From Tumebacillus amylolyticus (GTDB taxonomy: Bacteria > Bacillota > Bacilli > Tumebacillales > Tumebacillaceae), in assembly GCF_016722965.1 (NCBI RefSeq), contig NZ_JAEQNB010000007.1, forward strand, positions 167,173 through 231,172: DNA of 64,000 nt, given 5' to 3'. The number at the start of each line of letters is the position of its first letter. Position 1 is the first letter of the stretch. A program made the translations under genes and the position numbers. The notes under the pieces were generated by a model, which had not been told where the DNA came from, did no database searches, and saw only the letters and a program-made list of their open reading frames with translations. Positions 63,940 through 64,000 of the stretch are shown in pieces.

Positions 63940-64000
63940 TTTATTGAGAGTTTGATCCTGGCTCAGGACGAACGCTGGCGGCGTGCCTAATACATGCAAG
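63940..64000 (+). rRNA. rrs: 16S ribosomal RNA (5' end, cut by the window edge)
   Basis: The first about 60 bases of 16S rRNA, with GAGAGTTTGATCCTGGCTCA and the following GACGAACGCTGGCGGCGTGC, which match the conserved 5' end in Bacillota. The exact first base is estimated from alignment by memory with Bacillus. The gene continues beyond the window. Confidence 0.96.

Overview
The window is a chromosomal core segment from an aerobic-type, motile, endospore-forming member of the Bacillota (class Bacilli). This rests on gene order: fli/che operon - sigD - rpsB - tsf - pyrH - frr - uppS - cdsA - dxr - proS - polC - rimP - nusA - ylxR - ylxQ - infB - rbfA - nrnA - truB - ribF - rpsO - pnp - ylxY - mlpA - ymxH - dpaA - dpaB - asd - dapG - dapA, which closely follows the Bacillus subtilis map. 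Dipicolinate synthase (dpaA/dpaB) points to sporulation, and the start of a 16S rRNA gene at the right end has a Bacillota-type sequence. Codon third positions lean to G/C, and the order differs from Bacillus (ispG where rseP is expected, no ylxP). An Alicyclobacillaceae/Tumebacillus-like genome would fit, but that is inference. All recognised genes are on the + strand.

Layout. (1) 1-28842: one continuous flagellar and chemotaxis superoperon from fliF (5' end outside the window) through the switch (FliG, FliM, FliY), export apparatus (FliHIJ, FliOPQR, FlhBA), hook and rod (FliK, FlgD, FlgG), placement GTPases (FlhF, FlhG), chemotaxis (CheY, CheB, CheA, CheW, CheC, CheD) and the sigma factor SigD. 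It ends with a DUF342 protein and three small poorly known proteins, then a terminator. Genes overlap or lie a few bases apart and I see no internal intrinsic terminator. (2) 28890-36000: translation and envelope-lipid genes: rpsB with a structured leader, tsf, pyrH, frr, uppS, cdsA, dxr, ispG, separated by several clear terminators. (3) 35870-50271: proS, polC, then the rimP-nusA-ylxR-ylxQ-infB-rbfA-nrnA-truB-ribF operon behind a strong promoter and a hairpin-rich leader. (4) 50303-50901: an unexpected pair of tiny genes with its own promoter. (5) rpsO, pnp, two NodB-type polysaccharide deacetylase-like proteins (the first with a degraded metal site), mlpA, ymxH. (6) 57336-62041: dipicolinate and lysine/diaminopimelate pathway genes (dpaA, dpaB, asd, dapG, dapA), the supply line for the spore core and cell wall. 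(7) 62087-63713: two lineage-specific genes, a small secreted protein and a membrane-anchored protein. (8) 63800-64000: rRNA promoter, leader and the first ~60 bases of 16S rRNA.

No CRISPR array, transposon, prophage, tRNA or defence island was seen. No interval over 300 bases lacks a gene; the longest are 62042-62293, 63714-63940 and 28843-29056, and what they hold is listed. The items most worth a second look are modest: the catalytically degraded deacetylase paralogue, the orphan DUF4258-like gene pair between ribF and rpsO, the secreted small protein with an inverted repeat over a possible sporulation promoter, the absence of rseP and ylxP from their usual places, and the structured leaders of rpsB and rimP. 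I did not find convincing evidence of a wholly new multi-gene system.
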